A stretch of 64,000 bases of DNA from JBBATK01 sp044228285 (GTDB lineage Bacteria > Bacteroidota > Ignavibacteria > Kapaibacteriales > NICIL-2). The position numbers and the translations under genes were made by a program. Below the pieces are notes generated by a model, which was not told the DNA's origin, made no database searches, and saw only the letters and a list, made by a program, of their open reading frames with translations. The first letter of the stretch is position 1, and every line of letters starts with the position of its first letter. The DNA is taken from positions 682,001 to 746,000 of the forward strand of contig JBGAVD010000001.1 in NCBI GenBank assembly GCA_044228285.1, written 5' to 3'. Of the stretch, positions 8,987 to 17,609 are shown in pieces.

Positions 8987-9508
8987 ATGAGAAGTTTGGT
9001 CTTGGCAGTATTGTTAGTGGTTGCTTGTAGCACCAATAGCACTGCGCAGTTATCAAAGGGAGATAACGTCATCGATATGCGTATTGGAAACTCAACGCTT
9101 GGTAGCATCAATATCGGTTTCGACTATGACTGGGTTTGGAAGAAGGGTGGAGAGTTCGGCCCAGGTGCTGTCACCATCGGTGCAAACCTTGACTACTCTC
9201 ACTATAGCTATTCTGTTGGCGGAATCTCTTGGGGACAAAACTATGTGCCTTTCGGACCACACATTGGCTATCACTTTGCGCCAATGATGACTGACAAGGC
9301 ATGGGATCCATTCGTTAATCTCGGTTTTGCTTTCATCATGAATCGTCAAGCGAGCAGTGTAAACGAGAACCAAACAGTCAACGCTGATGGTTTTGATCTG
9401 ACATTCACCGCAGGAGTAAAGTACTACTTCTCTCCAAAGTGGCATGCCCTCGCATCAATTGGTATGAACTCATCATACCTCTGCGTTGGTGTTGGCTATA
9501 CGCTCTAG
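8987..9508 (+). CDS. Small outer-membrane beta-barrel protein
   Basis: A 173-residue secreted protein. Residues 1-21 form a signal peptide (MRSLVLAVLLVVACSTNSTA), followed by alternating aromatic/glycine strands typical of an 8-stranded OmpW/OmpA-like barrel (for example GSINIGFDYDWVW, AVTIGANLDYSHY, DLTFTAGVKYYF). It ends in YLCVGVGYTL, close to the terminal strand signature of outer-membrane proteins. AGGAGAAAAGC before ATG 8987 is one of the few strong Shine-Dalgarno sequences in the window, suggesting high expression. No enzymatic motif is present. The specific role is unknown; it may be structural or a small-solute pore. Confidence 0.75.
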   Translation: MRSLVLAVLLVVACSTNSTAQLSKGDNVIDMRIGNSTLGSINIGFDYDWVWKKGGEFGPGAVTIGANLDYSHYSYSVGGISWGQNYVPFGPHIGYHFAPMMTDKAWDPFVNLGFAFIMNRQASSVNENQTVNADGFDLTFTAGVKYYFSPKWHALASIGMNSSYLCVGVGYTL

Positions 9509-9525
9509 GTGATTGGTTGTAGATT

Positions 9526-9546
9526 TACGCGTGAAGTGCACGCGTA
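9526..9546. terminator. Hairpin between convergent genes
   Basis: TACGCGTG-aagtg-CACGCGTA, a perfect 8-bp stem between the barrel gene and the convergent methyltransferase gene. It lacks a T-tract, so it is only a weak terminator candidate. Confidence 0.4.
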
Positions 9547-9586
9547 GAGCCCATCAGATAAGGAACTTTTCGACGAGGATCATTTC

Positions 9587-10408
9587 TTAGGCTGGAAGCC
9601 GTAAGAGTATTGCGGCTTCCAGACTGAAGAATGACTTCACGAAGGGAAGTTTCTTGAGTGCTGAAATACGAATGGCTGGAAGTCCGAACTTCATTTTGAA
9701 AACAGGGCGAAGCAAGTAATAATCCTCCCGAACAATTTCATAGCCCGCCTCCTGAGCAGCCTTAAGAAAGGCATTCGCGCTCAATCGAATCTCCTTCAAA
9801 CGAGCTACCTCCTCAATGTTTCGAGGGTGATCACCTGATTGAATCATCTTCAAAAAGATTGACTTTGGTAATAAGTGTATGTAGGGGAATTTGCCCCAGA
9901 AGTTTTTGAGCAAGTGTTGGTGTCCGCCATAGGGTGAGCTATAGGGCGGAAATGTCACAAAGAGCCATCCCCCAGGTTTGAGGATGTTTCGAATATTCTT
10001 CAGGGCCAAACCTGCGTCATCCAAGTGTTCAATGACGTCGCGTAGGAGCACCAGGTCATAGGCTTTACGCCATTCTTCTTTTGGTGGACCAAAGAGGATG
10101 TCGTGCTCACTTAAGGTCAGATCCAAGTTCAGTATCTTCTTCAGCTTTTCGCCGATTTCCAGACGAAAGGTTGCAATGTCCGTCCCCAGAGCCTTTGTAG
10201 CGCCCGCTTGGATGAAGGCATGAAGCACACCTGCTTCTCCGCAACCGATCTCAGCAACACTATCCCCTGGGTGAAATGCACCGCGCTCGATGAGCTCGGG
10301 AACGAGTACGTCGCGGGAGAGTTGGTACTGATATCCCCAGTAGTACTTTTCGTGCGCTGCAAACTCGGGAGAATGTTGAATGATACTTCGTAGATCTTGT
10401 GCTGACAT
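9587..10408 (-). CDS. Class I SAM-dependent methyltransferase
   Basis: A 273-residue Rossmann-fold methyltransferase. SAM motif I is VAEIGCGEAGVL (residues about 50-61), the acidic residue of motif II is in GTDIATFR, and the post-motif segment DLVLLRDVIEHLDD is typical of the UbiE/Coq5-like Methyltransf_11/23 groups. KPGGWLFVTFPPY forms the next strand. A C-terminal tail of about 100 residues rich in aromatic and basic residues may recognise a lipid or glycan acceptor, but the substrate is unknown. It lies downstream of hpf on the same strand, separated by the hpf terminator, so it probably has its own promoter. Confidence 0.85.
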   Translation of the reverse strand: MSAQDLRSIIQHSPEFAAHEKYYWGYQYQLSRDVLVPELIERGAFHPGDSVAEIGCGEAGVLHAFIQAGATKALGTDIATFRLEIGEKLKKILNLDLTLSEHDILFGPPKEEWRKAYDLVLLRDVIEHLDDAGLALKNIRNILKPGGWLFVTFPPYSSPYGGHQHLLKNFWGKFPYIHLLPKSIFLKMIQSGDHPRNIEEVARLKEIRLSANAFLKAAQEAGYEIVREDYYLLRPVFKMKFGLPAIRISALKKLPFVKSFFSLEAAILLRLPA

Positions 10409-10521
10409 AAGAGGGTCTTAAAAAGCCAATGGGTCGAACTTTTAGAACGCACAAGATAACACCTTAGGTCCACAGATCCAGTCTCTAGCTCCCAGAACCG
10501 TACATTGCCGTTCAAACAGGC

Positions 10522-10555
10522 TAAAAATGCAACAGGGCACGAAGTGCCCTGTTGC
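10522..10555 (-). terminator. Intrinsic terminator of hpf
   Basis: GCAACAGGGCAC-(3-base loop)-GTGCCCTGTTGC: a perfect 12-bp stem followed by five T in minus-strand reading, 60 bp past the hpf stop. Confidence 0.88.
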
Positions 10556-10614
10556 GTTGAAGAAAAATCATCTGAAGATGAGGGAAATGCAACGTTGCAC
10601 TCCCGCTACAAGAG

Positions 10615-10890
10615 CTACTTGCCCTTCATTTTTTGGAGTTGGCGAATGACGTGATCTGAAGCTAAGTGCATTGCCTTGTAGAGATCACTTTCGGTTTCTT
10701 TAGAGACAGCAGTGCCGCCGCCAACGTGAACGATGAACTCGACAGTATCGCCATGATCGCTTTTCTCCATTACCACATCCGTGCTGATGATGTTGTCATG
10801 GTATTGTCCGAAGGCTTCAACGTGTTTTTCGACAGCCTCAGTCAGTGCTGCTGAGGTATCAAAATGGCGAGCAGTGAGATTGATTTTCAT
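10615..10890 (-). CDS. hpf: Ribosome hibernation-promoting factor (HPF/YfiA)
   Basis: Short HPF/RaiA-type protein that binds the 30S decoding region and silences ribosomes in stationary phase or stress. The open frame extends to 10920, but ATG 10890 gives the canonical MKINLTARHFD start (91 residues) and is preceded by a TTAGGGAG Shine-Dalgarno-like sequence. The beta-alpha-beta-beta-beta-alpha pattern is visible, with EKHVEAFGQYHDNIISTDVV followed by the strand VEFIVHVGGG and the final helix DLYKAMHLASDHVIRQLQK. The C-terminal dimerisation extension of long HPF is absent, so this is the short form. It has its own strong terminator. Confidence 0.93.
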   Translation of the reverse strand: MKINLTARHFDTSAALTEAVEKHVEAFGQYHDNIISTDVVMEKSDHGDTVEFIVHVGGGTAVSKETESDLYKAMHLASDHVIRQLQKMKGK

Positions 10891-10958
10891 GAGAAACTCC
10901 CTAATGAGTTGGTGAACCACGAAGCAGGGGCCTCTGTGATGAGGGTGATAGAGCGCGC

Positions 10959-11816
10959 CTACTTCTTTGAAAAATGAAACTGAAATCCAAGCGCTAAACT
11001 AAGGGAAGAAACGCCGATGTTGTTCGCTCGATCGTCGATTGCGGAAAGATATTTTTCCGTTCGCGCCAACTGACTCCACGGTCGTTGGCTGTTTGCGCAC
11101 CAAGTATAGGCAGCTTCAATAATCAATGAGCCGTTAGAACCGGCACTAAAATGATCGAATCCAAGGACGACTCCGCAGTAGACGCGAGCCATGGGTTTAA
11201 TACTGTTGTTATCGATGTAGGTGCCACCAGTTCTGGCATCCGAGAGAAGAGTGGAGTTGGACATCTCTGACCAGTACGTGCGTATGAGAGCAACACCGCC
11301 GGCAGCTCCAATGTAGTTACGGAACTGTTGGGTGTAGGGTGCGTATTCAAGACTGAGCAGGATAGGCGTTGAGTGCAATTTCACATTCTCCTGGAGTTGG
11401 CGATGCAAGGTATCACTCCCTATGCCCTGTCCAGTTGGCAAATGCATTTGACCGTCTTCACCGAAACCAATCGTCCAATACTCCACATTCAATCCCACAT
11501 TCCATTCGCCTCTTTTGAATTTGAAGGCTGCTGCATAGCTGAGGGCGACATCAAACGACGAGGTCGGCATTTGCGTTGTGCGCTGGTACTCGCTAAAAAA
11601 CTCATTTGCATCGATGCCAAACTGACCACCTAATCTGACATTGAGGAGTACTCCACTGGAATCTGAAGCACTGAGTTCTTGAGGGACAAAGCAAACGAGA
11701 AGAACTGTAGCAACGCAACAGGACACAAAGCCACGAAAGCGAAGTGTAAAAGAAGTTAAGCCGAAAGGCTTTCCCTTTTTGAAAGATGCGAGTCCAGTCT
11801 GGTGTACGGACATCAT
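10959..11816 (-). CDS. Outer-membrane beta-barrel protein coupled to arginase gene
   Basis: A secreted protein of 285 residues with no recognised family. A basic N-terminus leads into a hydrophobic segment (FVSCCVATVLLVCFVP) ending near a signal-peptidase site around residue 51. The rest consists of barrel-like strands (VLLNVRLGGQFGID, WNVGLNVEYWTIGFG, STPILLSLEYAPY, RVYCGVVLGFDHF) and ends LSLALGFQFHFSKK, a typical C-terminal porin strand. The ATG at 11816 overlaps the arginase stop codon as TGATG, implying translational coupling; an in-frame TTG lies one codon upstream. Whether the product is functionally linked to arginine metabolism cannot be judged. Confidence 0.7.
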   Translation of the reverse strand: MMSVHQTGLASFKKGKPFGLTSFTLRFRGFVSCCVATVLLVCFVPQELSASDSSGVLLNVRLGGQFGIDANEFFSEYQRTTQMPTSSFDVALSYAAAFKFKRGEWNVGLNVEYWTIGFGEDGQMHLPTGQGIGSDTLHRQLQENVKLHSTPILLSLEYAPYTQQFRNYIGAAGGVALIRTYWSEMSNSTLLSDARTGGTYIDNNSIKPMARVYCGVVLGFDHFSAGSNGSLIIEAAYTWCANSQRPWSQLARTEKYLSAIDDRANNIGVSSLSLALGFQFHFSKK

Positions 11817-12718
11817 CAACCCATGATATTCTTACCCATGGTGGAAGCCACCACGTCGGCAGCAAACACAGCGCTGCTGTTTTTGTCGTCCAGTATTGGA
11901 TTCACTTCTGCCACTTCCAGCGACGAAAGCAAACCACTTTCGGCAATCATCTCCATAGCTAGGTGAATCTCACGATAGGAGAAGCCACCAGGCACAGGTG
12001 TGCCAACGCCTTTGACCAGAGTTGGATCCACACTATCGAGGTCGAAGCTCACGTGCAGGTGATCAACATGAGTGCGCATATGCTCTAAAACACTTTGCAT
12101 GACATGATACATGCCGAGCTTGTCGATGTCGGGCATTGCATGCGCAATGACCTGAAGATCCTTAATCAGTGTACGTTCGCCTGGATCTACCGAGCGGATG
12201 CCTATAAGCGCAACGTTCCGGGGATCAACTTTTGGAGCGAAACCCAGGAGATTTGTGAGCTGTTCTGAACCGAGTCCCATAGAGACCGCCAAAGGCATTC
12301 CGTGAATGTTACCTGAGGGTGAAGAGTCGGGCGTGTTCATGTCGGCATGAGCATCAATCCAGATAACACCTAGTCGTTTATTGTGTTCTCTACAATGAGC
12401 TGCAATACCTGCTATCGATCCAATACTCATCGAGTGATCGCCACCGAGAATGAGAGGGAAGGAGGAGGTATCGAGGATACGCTTTGTTTTCAGCGCTAGC
12501 TCTTCGCAGGAACGTGAGATTTCGGGAAGGTACTTCAGCCGCGGGTCTTTGATGACCTGGACCTCTTGTGTTTTAACCTGAATATCGCCTTCGTCTATGA
12601 TTTGATAGCCAAGTTCGCGAAGACGACCAGGGAGGTCGGCGATACGTATTGCGCTTGGGCCCATATCGACCCCGCGACGGTCGGCGCCCAGATCCATGGG
12701 GAATCCCAGGATGGTCAC
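11816..12718 (-). CDS. rocF: Arginase (ureohydrolase family)
   Basis: Arginase hydrolyses L-arginine to ornithine and urea with a binuclear Mn centre. All metal ligands are present: H95 in GGDHSMSIG, D122/H124/D126 in IDAHADMNTP, and D226/D228 in SFDLDSVDP. SGNIHGMPLA (about residues 135-144) is the substrate-specificity loop of true arginases rather than agmatinases. The protein is 300 residues, the normal size. Translation starts at a GTG (12718), giving MTILGFPMDLG, the usual family N-terminus. It is the first gene of a two-gene operon with the overlapping barrel-protein gene, divergent from pntB. Confidence 0.95.
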   Translation of the reverse strand: MTILGFPMDLGADRRGVDMGPSAIRIADLPGRLRELGYQIIDEGDIQVKTQEVQVIKDPRLKYLPEISRSCEELALKTKRILDTSSFPLILGGDHSMSIGSIAGIAAHCREHNKRLGVIWIDAHADMNTPDSSPSGNIHGMPLAVSMGLGSEQLTNLLGFAPKVDPRNVALIGIRSVDPGERTLIKDLQVIAHAMPDIDKLGMYHVMQSVLEHMRTHVDHLHVSFDLDSVDPTLVKGVGTPVPGGFSYREIHLAMEMIAESGLLSSLEVAEVNPILDDKNSSAVFAADVVASTMGKNIMG

Positions 12719-12852
12719 CTTTGGATGAGAAGTGAGCGTACTGATAAAAAGCGCGCTGGAGCGCGTAGAAATTGAAACATGCTAGTTGATGTCTTTGCAT
12801 GCAAATGTACTAAACCTCTGTTTCAAACCGCAATCAGATCGTCCACGCGGCC

Positions 12853-12860
12853 TATATTTG
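12853..12860 (+). promoter_or_regulatory. TAnnTTTG -7 element for pntB
   Basis: TATATTTG, followed by C, about 40 bp before the pntB ATG. It matches the -7 consensus of Bacteroidetes sigma factors. No clear -33 TTTG is seen. Confidence 0.5.
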
Positions 12861-12898
12861 CATTGATTACGCGATCTCCTTTACCTATCCTGAGTTAT

Positions 12899-14320
12899 AT
12901 GGACGCCATTGGGACAATCTCCTCGCAATTATTAATACTCTGTTATCTCGTCGCTTCTGTGCTCTTCGTTGTGGGCCTGCGGATGCTTTCGCATCCTGAC
13001 TCAGCGCGCAGAGGAAATATCTATGCAGCCATAGGAATGGGAGCTGCCATTTTTGGTACCCTCTTTCTGCATGAAAGTCATGGCGAGCACATTCATAATC
13101 ATATCTGGATGATTGGCGCAATGCTCATAGGTACGGTCATTGGCTGGATTTCTGCAAAGAGAGTGGCGATGACAGCTATGCCGCAAATGGTGTCGATCTT
13201 CAATGGAATGGGTGGTGCTTGTGCTGCCGCGATCTCGTTGATTGAGTTCGGACACTCTGCATCGCGTGGTGAAGCGGTCATGCCGATGGGTGAATCGCTC
13301 ACGATCGTCGCCGGTTTGATTATTGGTTCTGTCTCTTTTAGTGGTTCTGTCATTGCCTTCTTGAAGTTGCAAGGCATCATGAACAAGAATTGGAGACTTC
13401 CTGCACAGAATATTATCAATGGTTTAGTCGTGTTAGTGACGCTGAGCTTGGGTGTGTATGTGGTAACCTCTGGTTCACCCGACATGAACCTCATCCTCGC
13501 AATTTTTGGTCTGTCGATAGCATATGGCGTGCTCTTCGTTTCGCCTATTGGTGGTGCCGATATGCCAGTGGTGATTTCCCTTCTGAACTCCTTCACCGGT
13601 ATGGCAGCCGCTTTCGGTGGTTTCCTCTACAACAATCAATCGATGCTTACTGGTGGTATTCTTGTCGGTGCAGCTGGTACTCTGCTTACCATTCTCATGT
13701 GTCGTGCCATGAACCGCAGTTTGCTAGCCGTTCTCTTCTCAGCCTTCGGTGAGAGCAGTGGTGCTGGTGGAACGTCAGCAACTGGTGGTAGCATTAAAGA
13801 AGCAAGCGCAACCGATGTAGCTGTGATGATGAACTATGCAACGAATGTGATCATTGTACCTGGTTATGGTTTGGCCGTTGCCCAAGGACAACACATCGTG
13901 CAAAAAATGGCGAGTATCTTGGAGGAGCGTGGTGTCAATGTGAAGTATGCTATTCACCCTGTGGCTGGACGCATGCCTGGTCACATGAACGTGCTGCTAG
14001 CTGAGTCGAATGTACCCTACTCACAATTGCTCGACATGGAAGAAATCAACCCTGATTTCCCAAATGCAGACGTGGTTATTGTGATTGGAGCAAATGATGT
14101 AGTGAATCCTGCTGCTCGCCACGATACAAGCTCGCCTATCTATGGCATGCCTATTCTTGATGCAGATAAAGCAAAGAATGTGATCGTTATGAAGCGTAGT
14201 ATGAACGCAGGTTATGCGGGTATCGATAACGAACTCTTCTATTATCCGAACTGCTATATGTTCTTTGGTGACGCTAAGAAGTCGCTCGAACGCTTGGTTG
14301 ACGAGCTCAATGCTCTCTAA
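12899..14320 (+). CDS. pntB: NAD(P) transhydrogenase subunit beta
   Basis: PntB, the membrane and NADP(H)-binding subunit of proton-translocating transhydrogenase, which drives hydride transfer from NADH to NADP+ using proton-motive force. ATG 12899 (MDAIGTISSQLLILCYL) gives 473 residues; the frame is open upstream, but that extension is not family-like. Nine or so hydrophobic helices occupy residues 1-260. The NADP domain follows, with VPGYGLAVAQGQH, HPVAGRMPGHMNVLLAE, IGANDVVNPAA and NAGYAGIDNELF. The partner pntA normally adjoins pntB but is not in this window, so it must lie elsewhere. A TAnnTTTG promoter precedes it. Confidence 0.96.
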   Translation: MDAIGTISSQLLILCYLVASVLFVVGLRMLSHPDSARRGNIYAAIGMGAAIFGTLFLHESHGEHIHNHIWMIGAMLIGTVIGWISAKRVAMTAMPQMVSIFNGMGGACAAAISLIEFGHSASRGEAVMPMGESLTIVAGLIIGSVSFSGSVIAFLKLQGIMNKNWRLPAQNIINGLVVLVTLSLGVYVVTSGSPDMNLILAIFGLSIAYGVLFVSPIGGADMPVVISLLNSFTGMAAAFGGFLYNNQSMLTGGILVGAAGTLLTILMCRAMNRSLLAVLFSAFGESSGAGGTSATGGSIKEASATDVAVMMNYATNVIIVPGYGLAVAQGQHIVQKMASILEERGVNVKYAIHPVAGRMPGHMNVLLAESNVPYSQLLDMEEINPDFPNADVVIVIGANDVVNPAARHDTSSPIYGMPILDADKAKNVIVMKRSMNAGYAGIDNELFYYPNCYMFFGDAKKSLERLVDELNAL

Positions 14321-14343
14321 GCTCCTGGAGAAGTTAACGTATT

Positions 14344-14380
14344 GCAAAGAGGTCCGCTGCTACGCTGCGGACCTCTTTGC
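14344..14380 (+). terminator. Hairpin after pntB
   Basis: GCAAAGAGGTCCGC and its exact complement GCGGACCTCTTTGC flank a 9-base loop, 24 bp past the pntB stop. The 14-bp stem is strong but has no T-run; it is probably a terminator or mRNA 3'-end stabiliser. Confidence 0.7.
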
Positions 14381-14492
14381 CTGTATAGCAGAATGTATGC
14401 TCAGACTCTATTCAAAAAACCTGGGTACGGGCGTTTCTAGGTCACTGAGAAAGTGTTCGTCTCTATCCGAGGGGTAGTAGAGCACTTCGTCT

Positions 14493-15347
14493 TTAGCGCG
14501 CCATAAGCTCCAGATAGACCACCATCATGGGAGCAACAAAGAGTATGCTGTCAAAGCGGTCAAGCACGCCGCCATGGCCTGGAATGAGAGATGAGCTGTC
14601 TTTGATGGCGGCATCGCGTTTCAACAGAGATTCAGCGAAGTCACCAATAGGTCCTACCACACCAATGAGAGCACCTAAGAGGTAGCCGTGAGATACAGGG
14701 AACTCGGGAAGCAGAAAGTGTGTGCTGAGATGGAATGCTAGAATAGAAAATAAGAATCCTGCGATGCTTCCCTCCCAAGATTTTTTCGGTGATACCCGAG
14801 GGAAGATTTTATGTCGGCCAAAGGCGAGTCCCGCAAAGTACGCCGCGCTATCTCCACTCCACACAGTGATGAATGTACTCAAGAGCAACAAGCCTTGCCA
14901 ACCACTGTGCGCGGAAAGTCCACTTACATAGAGCTGACCACTGCTTGCGTCGAAATCGCGTAGGAGTACCAGGCAACTCAGAAAGAGGGTGATATAGACA
15001 AACGACGAGAGTTGCACCGCGAGGTTTATCAGAGGGTGCGGTTTTTGTCGCCAGAGTTCTATACTCATCATCAACAGCACCGATACCAATATCAAAGGCA
15101 AGGACAGTGCATGGGTCTGATGCGCATCATAATGAATGCACAGGGGAATGGCAGCAGCTACAATGCTTCCAAGAAGTACTTGAGGTTGAGCGGCTTTAGT
15201 CGCTGCCAGAGCATAGAATTCCCGCACACCTAGGAGGCTCAAAAGGGCAACAAGGAATGCGAAGGGCCATGAGCCTTCAAGTGTAATCCAAACCATGAGC
15301 GGAATGGCGACGAGGGCAACAAGGACACGACTAGCAAGGTTAGACAT
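14493..15347 (-). CDS. cdsA: Phosphatidate cytidylyltransferase
   Basis: CdsA makes CDP-diacylglycerol from CTP and phosphatidic acid, the branch point to all membrane phospholipids. The family signature is complete near the C-terminus: SLLKRDAAIKDSSS followed by LIPGHGGVLDRFDS. Upstream, SPKKSWEGSIAGF is the second conserved block. There are seven to eight hydrophobic helices. ATG 15347 (MSNLASRVLVALVAIPLM) gives 284 residues; the frame extends to 15422 with a charged tail unlike the family. The gene is monocistronic and convergent with pntB. Confidence 0.95.
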   Translation of the reverse strand: MSNLASRVLVALVAIPLMVWITLEGSWPFAFLVALLSLLGVREFYALAATKAAQPQVLLGSIVAAAIPLCIHYDAHQTHALSLPLILVSVLLMMSIELWRQKPHPLINLAVQLSSFVYITLFLSCLVLLRDFDASSGQLYVSGLSAHSGWQGLLLLSTFITVWSGDSAAYFAGLAFGRHKIFPRVSPKKSWEGSIAGFLFSILAFHLSTHFLLPEFPVSHGYLLGALIGVVGPIGDFAESLLKRDAAIKDSSSLIPGHGGVLDRFDSILFVAPMMVVYLELMAR

Positions 15348-15647
15348 ACATTGACTCAGATGAGTGAGCAAAAGAACAACTCTGACATGCAAGTCGAAAA
15401 AGGCGGACCTGCGTTCCCGCAAAGATAGTCTAGCTCAAGGAATCGGGTAGTTGTCAAGTGTCGGATCGCGTAAGCTCATGTCTACAAGAAATGATGTTGT
15501 TCAGACTCCACATCAACCCATAACGCGTAGGCGATCTGAACACAAAGAGGTCCGCCTCTGTTCTGCTAGACACTGTTCTCTGCACAGCGGCTCAATTTTC
15601 CGTAAATTTGCAATCTATCTCATAGTTCGTACACAACCGTCCACTTC
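15348..15647. other. Divergent promoter region cdsA / CDF transporter
   Basis: Three hundred bases without a gene. The right end carries the TAnnTTTG element of the transporter gene; the cdsA promoter is not identifiable. Confidence 0.4.
15603..15610 (+). promoter_or_regulatory. TAnnTTTG -7 element for the CDF transporter
   Basis: TAAATTTG followed by C, 38 bp before ATG 15648, matching the Bacteroidetes -7 consensus. Confidence 0.45.
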
Positions 15648-16559
15648 ATGGCATCATCTTCCGAACACTTAGCGCTCTCACCTGCAGAACGCTTGTCCAT
15701 GAATCTCTCTCTAGGTATTGGACTCACCCTCTTGTTTGTGAAGTGGTACGCCTACTTTGTAACGGGCTCAGTAGCCATTTTTTCGGATGCTATGGAGTCG
15801 GTTGTCCATCAGTTTGCAGTTGTCTTCGCCTGGTATTCATTGCGCGTTACCTATCGTCCGCCCGATGATGAACATCATTATGGTCACGATAAGGTGTCGT
15901 ATTTCAGCGCTGGCTTTGAAGGGGCTCTCATTATTGTCGCAGCAATTGTCATCATCTACGAAGCCATTGCGAAGATCATACATCCTGGTACTCTAGAGCA
16001 AATTGGCTTTGGTGCGGGTTTGACAGCATTTGCTGGAGGTGTCAATGCCATACTTGCGCTTTATCTGATCCGCACAGGGAAGAAGAAGCGATCTATGATT
16101 GTTGAAGCCAATGGACGACATATCATGACGGATGCATGGACAAGTCTCGGTGCGGTTGCTGGTTTAATCTTGGCCTGGAAGACGCAGTGGTACTATATCG
16201 ATCCTATTATCGCGCTCCTGTTTGGTTCGAACATCATCTTCGAAGGTGTGAAACTCATTCGCAATGCGGTTCATGGCTTAATGGACCGTACGAATGTGGC
16301 GTATGAGCGTGGAGCACGCGAAGCTCTATCTCAGTTTTGTGAGGTGCACAACACGAGCTTTCATCGTTTTCGATTGCGCGAAAGTGGGCAAAGGGTGTAC
16401 GTTGACTTTCATATCGTCTTTCAAGATGGTACACCGATCGAAGTAGCACACCAACTTGCTACTGAAGCAGAACTCTGTGTAGTCAACTCCATCGATTATG
16501 CAGTTGAAGTTCTCAGTCACCTAGAGAGCACAAATCTGCCTGAAGGCCACCAAGATTGA
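15648..16559 (+). CDS. Cation diffusion facilitator (CDF) metal efflux transporter
   Basis: A 303-residue CDF antiporter of the FieF/YiiP type, expected to export Zn, Fe, Mn or Co in exchange for protons. There are six predicted membrane helices. The metal-binding helix-2 motif is SDAMESVVHQ (D-x3-S variant) and HHYGHDKVSYF follows, while helix 5 carries RHIMTDAWTSLGAV (H-x3-D). The C-terminal cytoplasmic dimerisation domain begins near residue 215 and contains VDFHIVFQDG. Metal specificity cannot be read from the sequence. It is preceded by a TAnnTTTG promoter and convergent with the YciO gene. Confidence 0.93.
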   Translation: MASSSEHLALSPAERLSMNLSLGIGLTLLFVKWYAYFVTGSVAIFSDAMESVVHQFAVVFAWYSLRVTYRPPDDEHHYGHDKVSYFSAGFEGALIIVAAIVIIYEAIAKIIHPGTLEQIGFGAGLTAFAGGVNAILALYLIRTGKKKRSMIVEANGRHIMTDAWTSLGAVAGLILAWKTQWYYIDPIIALLFGSNIIFEGVKLIRNAVHGLMDRTNVAYERGAREALSQFCEVHNTSFHRFRLRESGQRVYVDFHIVFQDGTPIEVAHQLATEAELCVVNSIDYAVEVLSHLESTNLPEGHQD

Positions 16560-16685
16560 TAGCTCGTCTGCCACTTCTGATTGCATTCTTCCTTTCACTC
16601 TTTGCACCATCCTCGTAGCTGTTGTAGCATTCATCTACTCATGAACGCTACCGTCTTGAGTGCAAGATCTTGTCGTCACTGCTGC

Positions 16686-17345
16686 TTATCCTTCAGACTC
16701 TATGTATGCCTCCGCATCTTTGCTCCGAGCGCCAGCACGGAGTATGCGGAAGGTCTCTGTTGTCATATCGATGATGGTAGAACGCTCCTCGAAGCGCTCA
16801 TCTTCTAACCAGGAGAATTTCTCAAAGAGGACAACCACATCAACTTGTGCACCGATGAGGTCTGCCGCATCCTCGGGCGAGATAAAATCCTCTCCATCCT
16901 CATCCTTGGCGCTAATCGAAATCAACGGTTCATCCAGTTCTCTGAGCAAGCGATTAGCAAAGGGTGCTTGTGGCACGCGAATACCAACTGTCTTTCGTTT
17001 TGGATCACAGGCAAAAGTTGGAACCAGTTTGGTTGCTGGCAGGATGAAGGTAAATGGACCGGGGATGAGACGCTTGATGATTTTGAAGGCAGAATTGCTC
17101 ACGCGAGCAAAGTCTGCGATGTGCGAGAGAGAATCGCAGAGAAAAGTCATACTCTGTCCCGTTGGCATCGAACGTATCTGCCGTATACGATCAATTCCAT
17201 CCTTGTTTCTCAAGGTACAACCCAGTGCCATGCCCGTATCTGTTGGATAGAGGATAACTGCACCTTCGCGCAAACGTTTGAGAACCACAGCAATACTGCG
17301 CTCTTCAGGCGTTTGAGGATGTACTGGGACGATGACGGAGCTCAT
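16686..17345 (-). CDS. YciO-type Sua5/YrdC family protein
   Basis: A 219-residue protein of the YrdC/Sua5 fold, whose classical members make threonylcarbamoyl-AMP for tRNA t6A37. It resembles the YciO branch rather than TsaC: LYPTDTGMALGCTLRNKDGIDRIRQIR and IIKRLIPGPFTFILPATK match YciO layout, and KRKTVGIRVP is present. Canonical TsaC has PTDTVYGLG; here GMALG replaces it. YciO proteins show only weak TC-AMP synthase activity in work on E. coli, so a full t6A role is uncertain. A minus-strand TAnnTTTG lies at 17469-17476. Confidence 0.85.
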   Translation of the reverse strand: MSSVIVPVHPQTPEERSIAVVLKRLREGAVILYPTDTGMALGCTLRNKDGIDRIRQIRSMPTGQSMTFLCDSLSHIADFARVSNSAFKIIKRLIPGPFTFILPATKLVPTFACDPKRKTVGIRVPQAPFANRLLRELDEPLISISAKDEDGEDFISPEDAADLIGAQVDVVVLFEKFSWLEDERFEERSTIIDMTTETFRILRAGARSKDAEAYIESEG

Positions 17346-17468
17346 TGTTGCAAAAGTATTGGTAGTAATAGAAGTCTACGAACGAGAATAGTGCAGAGTA
17401 GTTACTCTGCGTCTTTCTCTTGTACGCTCGCACTGCATCGCATCTTCTCTGTACCTACAGTGATATCA

Positions 17469-17476
17469 CAAATTTA
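17469..17476 (-). promoter_or_regulatory. Possible -7 element for the YciO gene
   Basis: TAAATTTG on the minus strand, about 125 bp before the start at 17345. The spacing is long, so the assignment is weak. Confidence 0.3.
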
Positions 17477-17609
17477 CGGAGATGATGGGGCAATGACTGT
17501 GCCATAGTGAAAGCAGGCTCAATAGCTGGTGTTCGAGATGGAGAGGGAATGAGGTCTAATTGCTATGAATGAGCAGAAGACTAATTGAGAATAGTCGGAT
17601 TGCTCTGCT

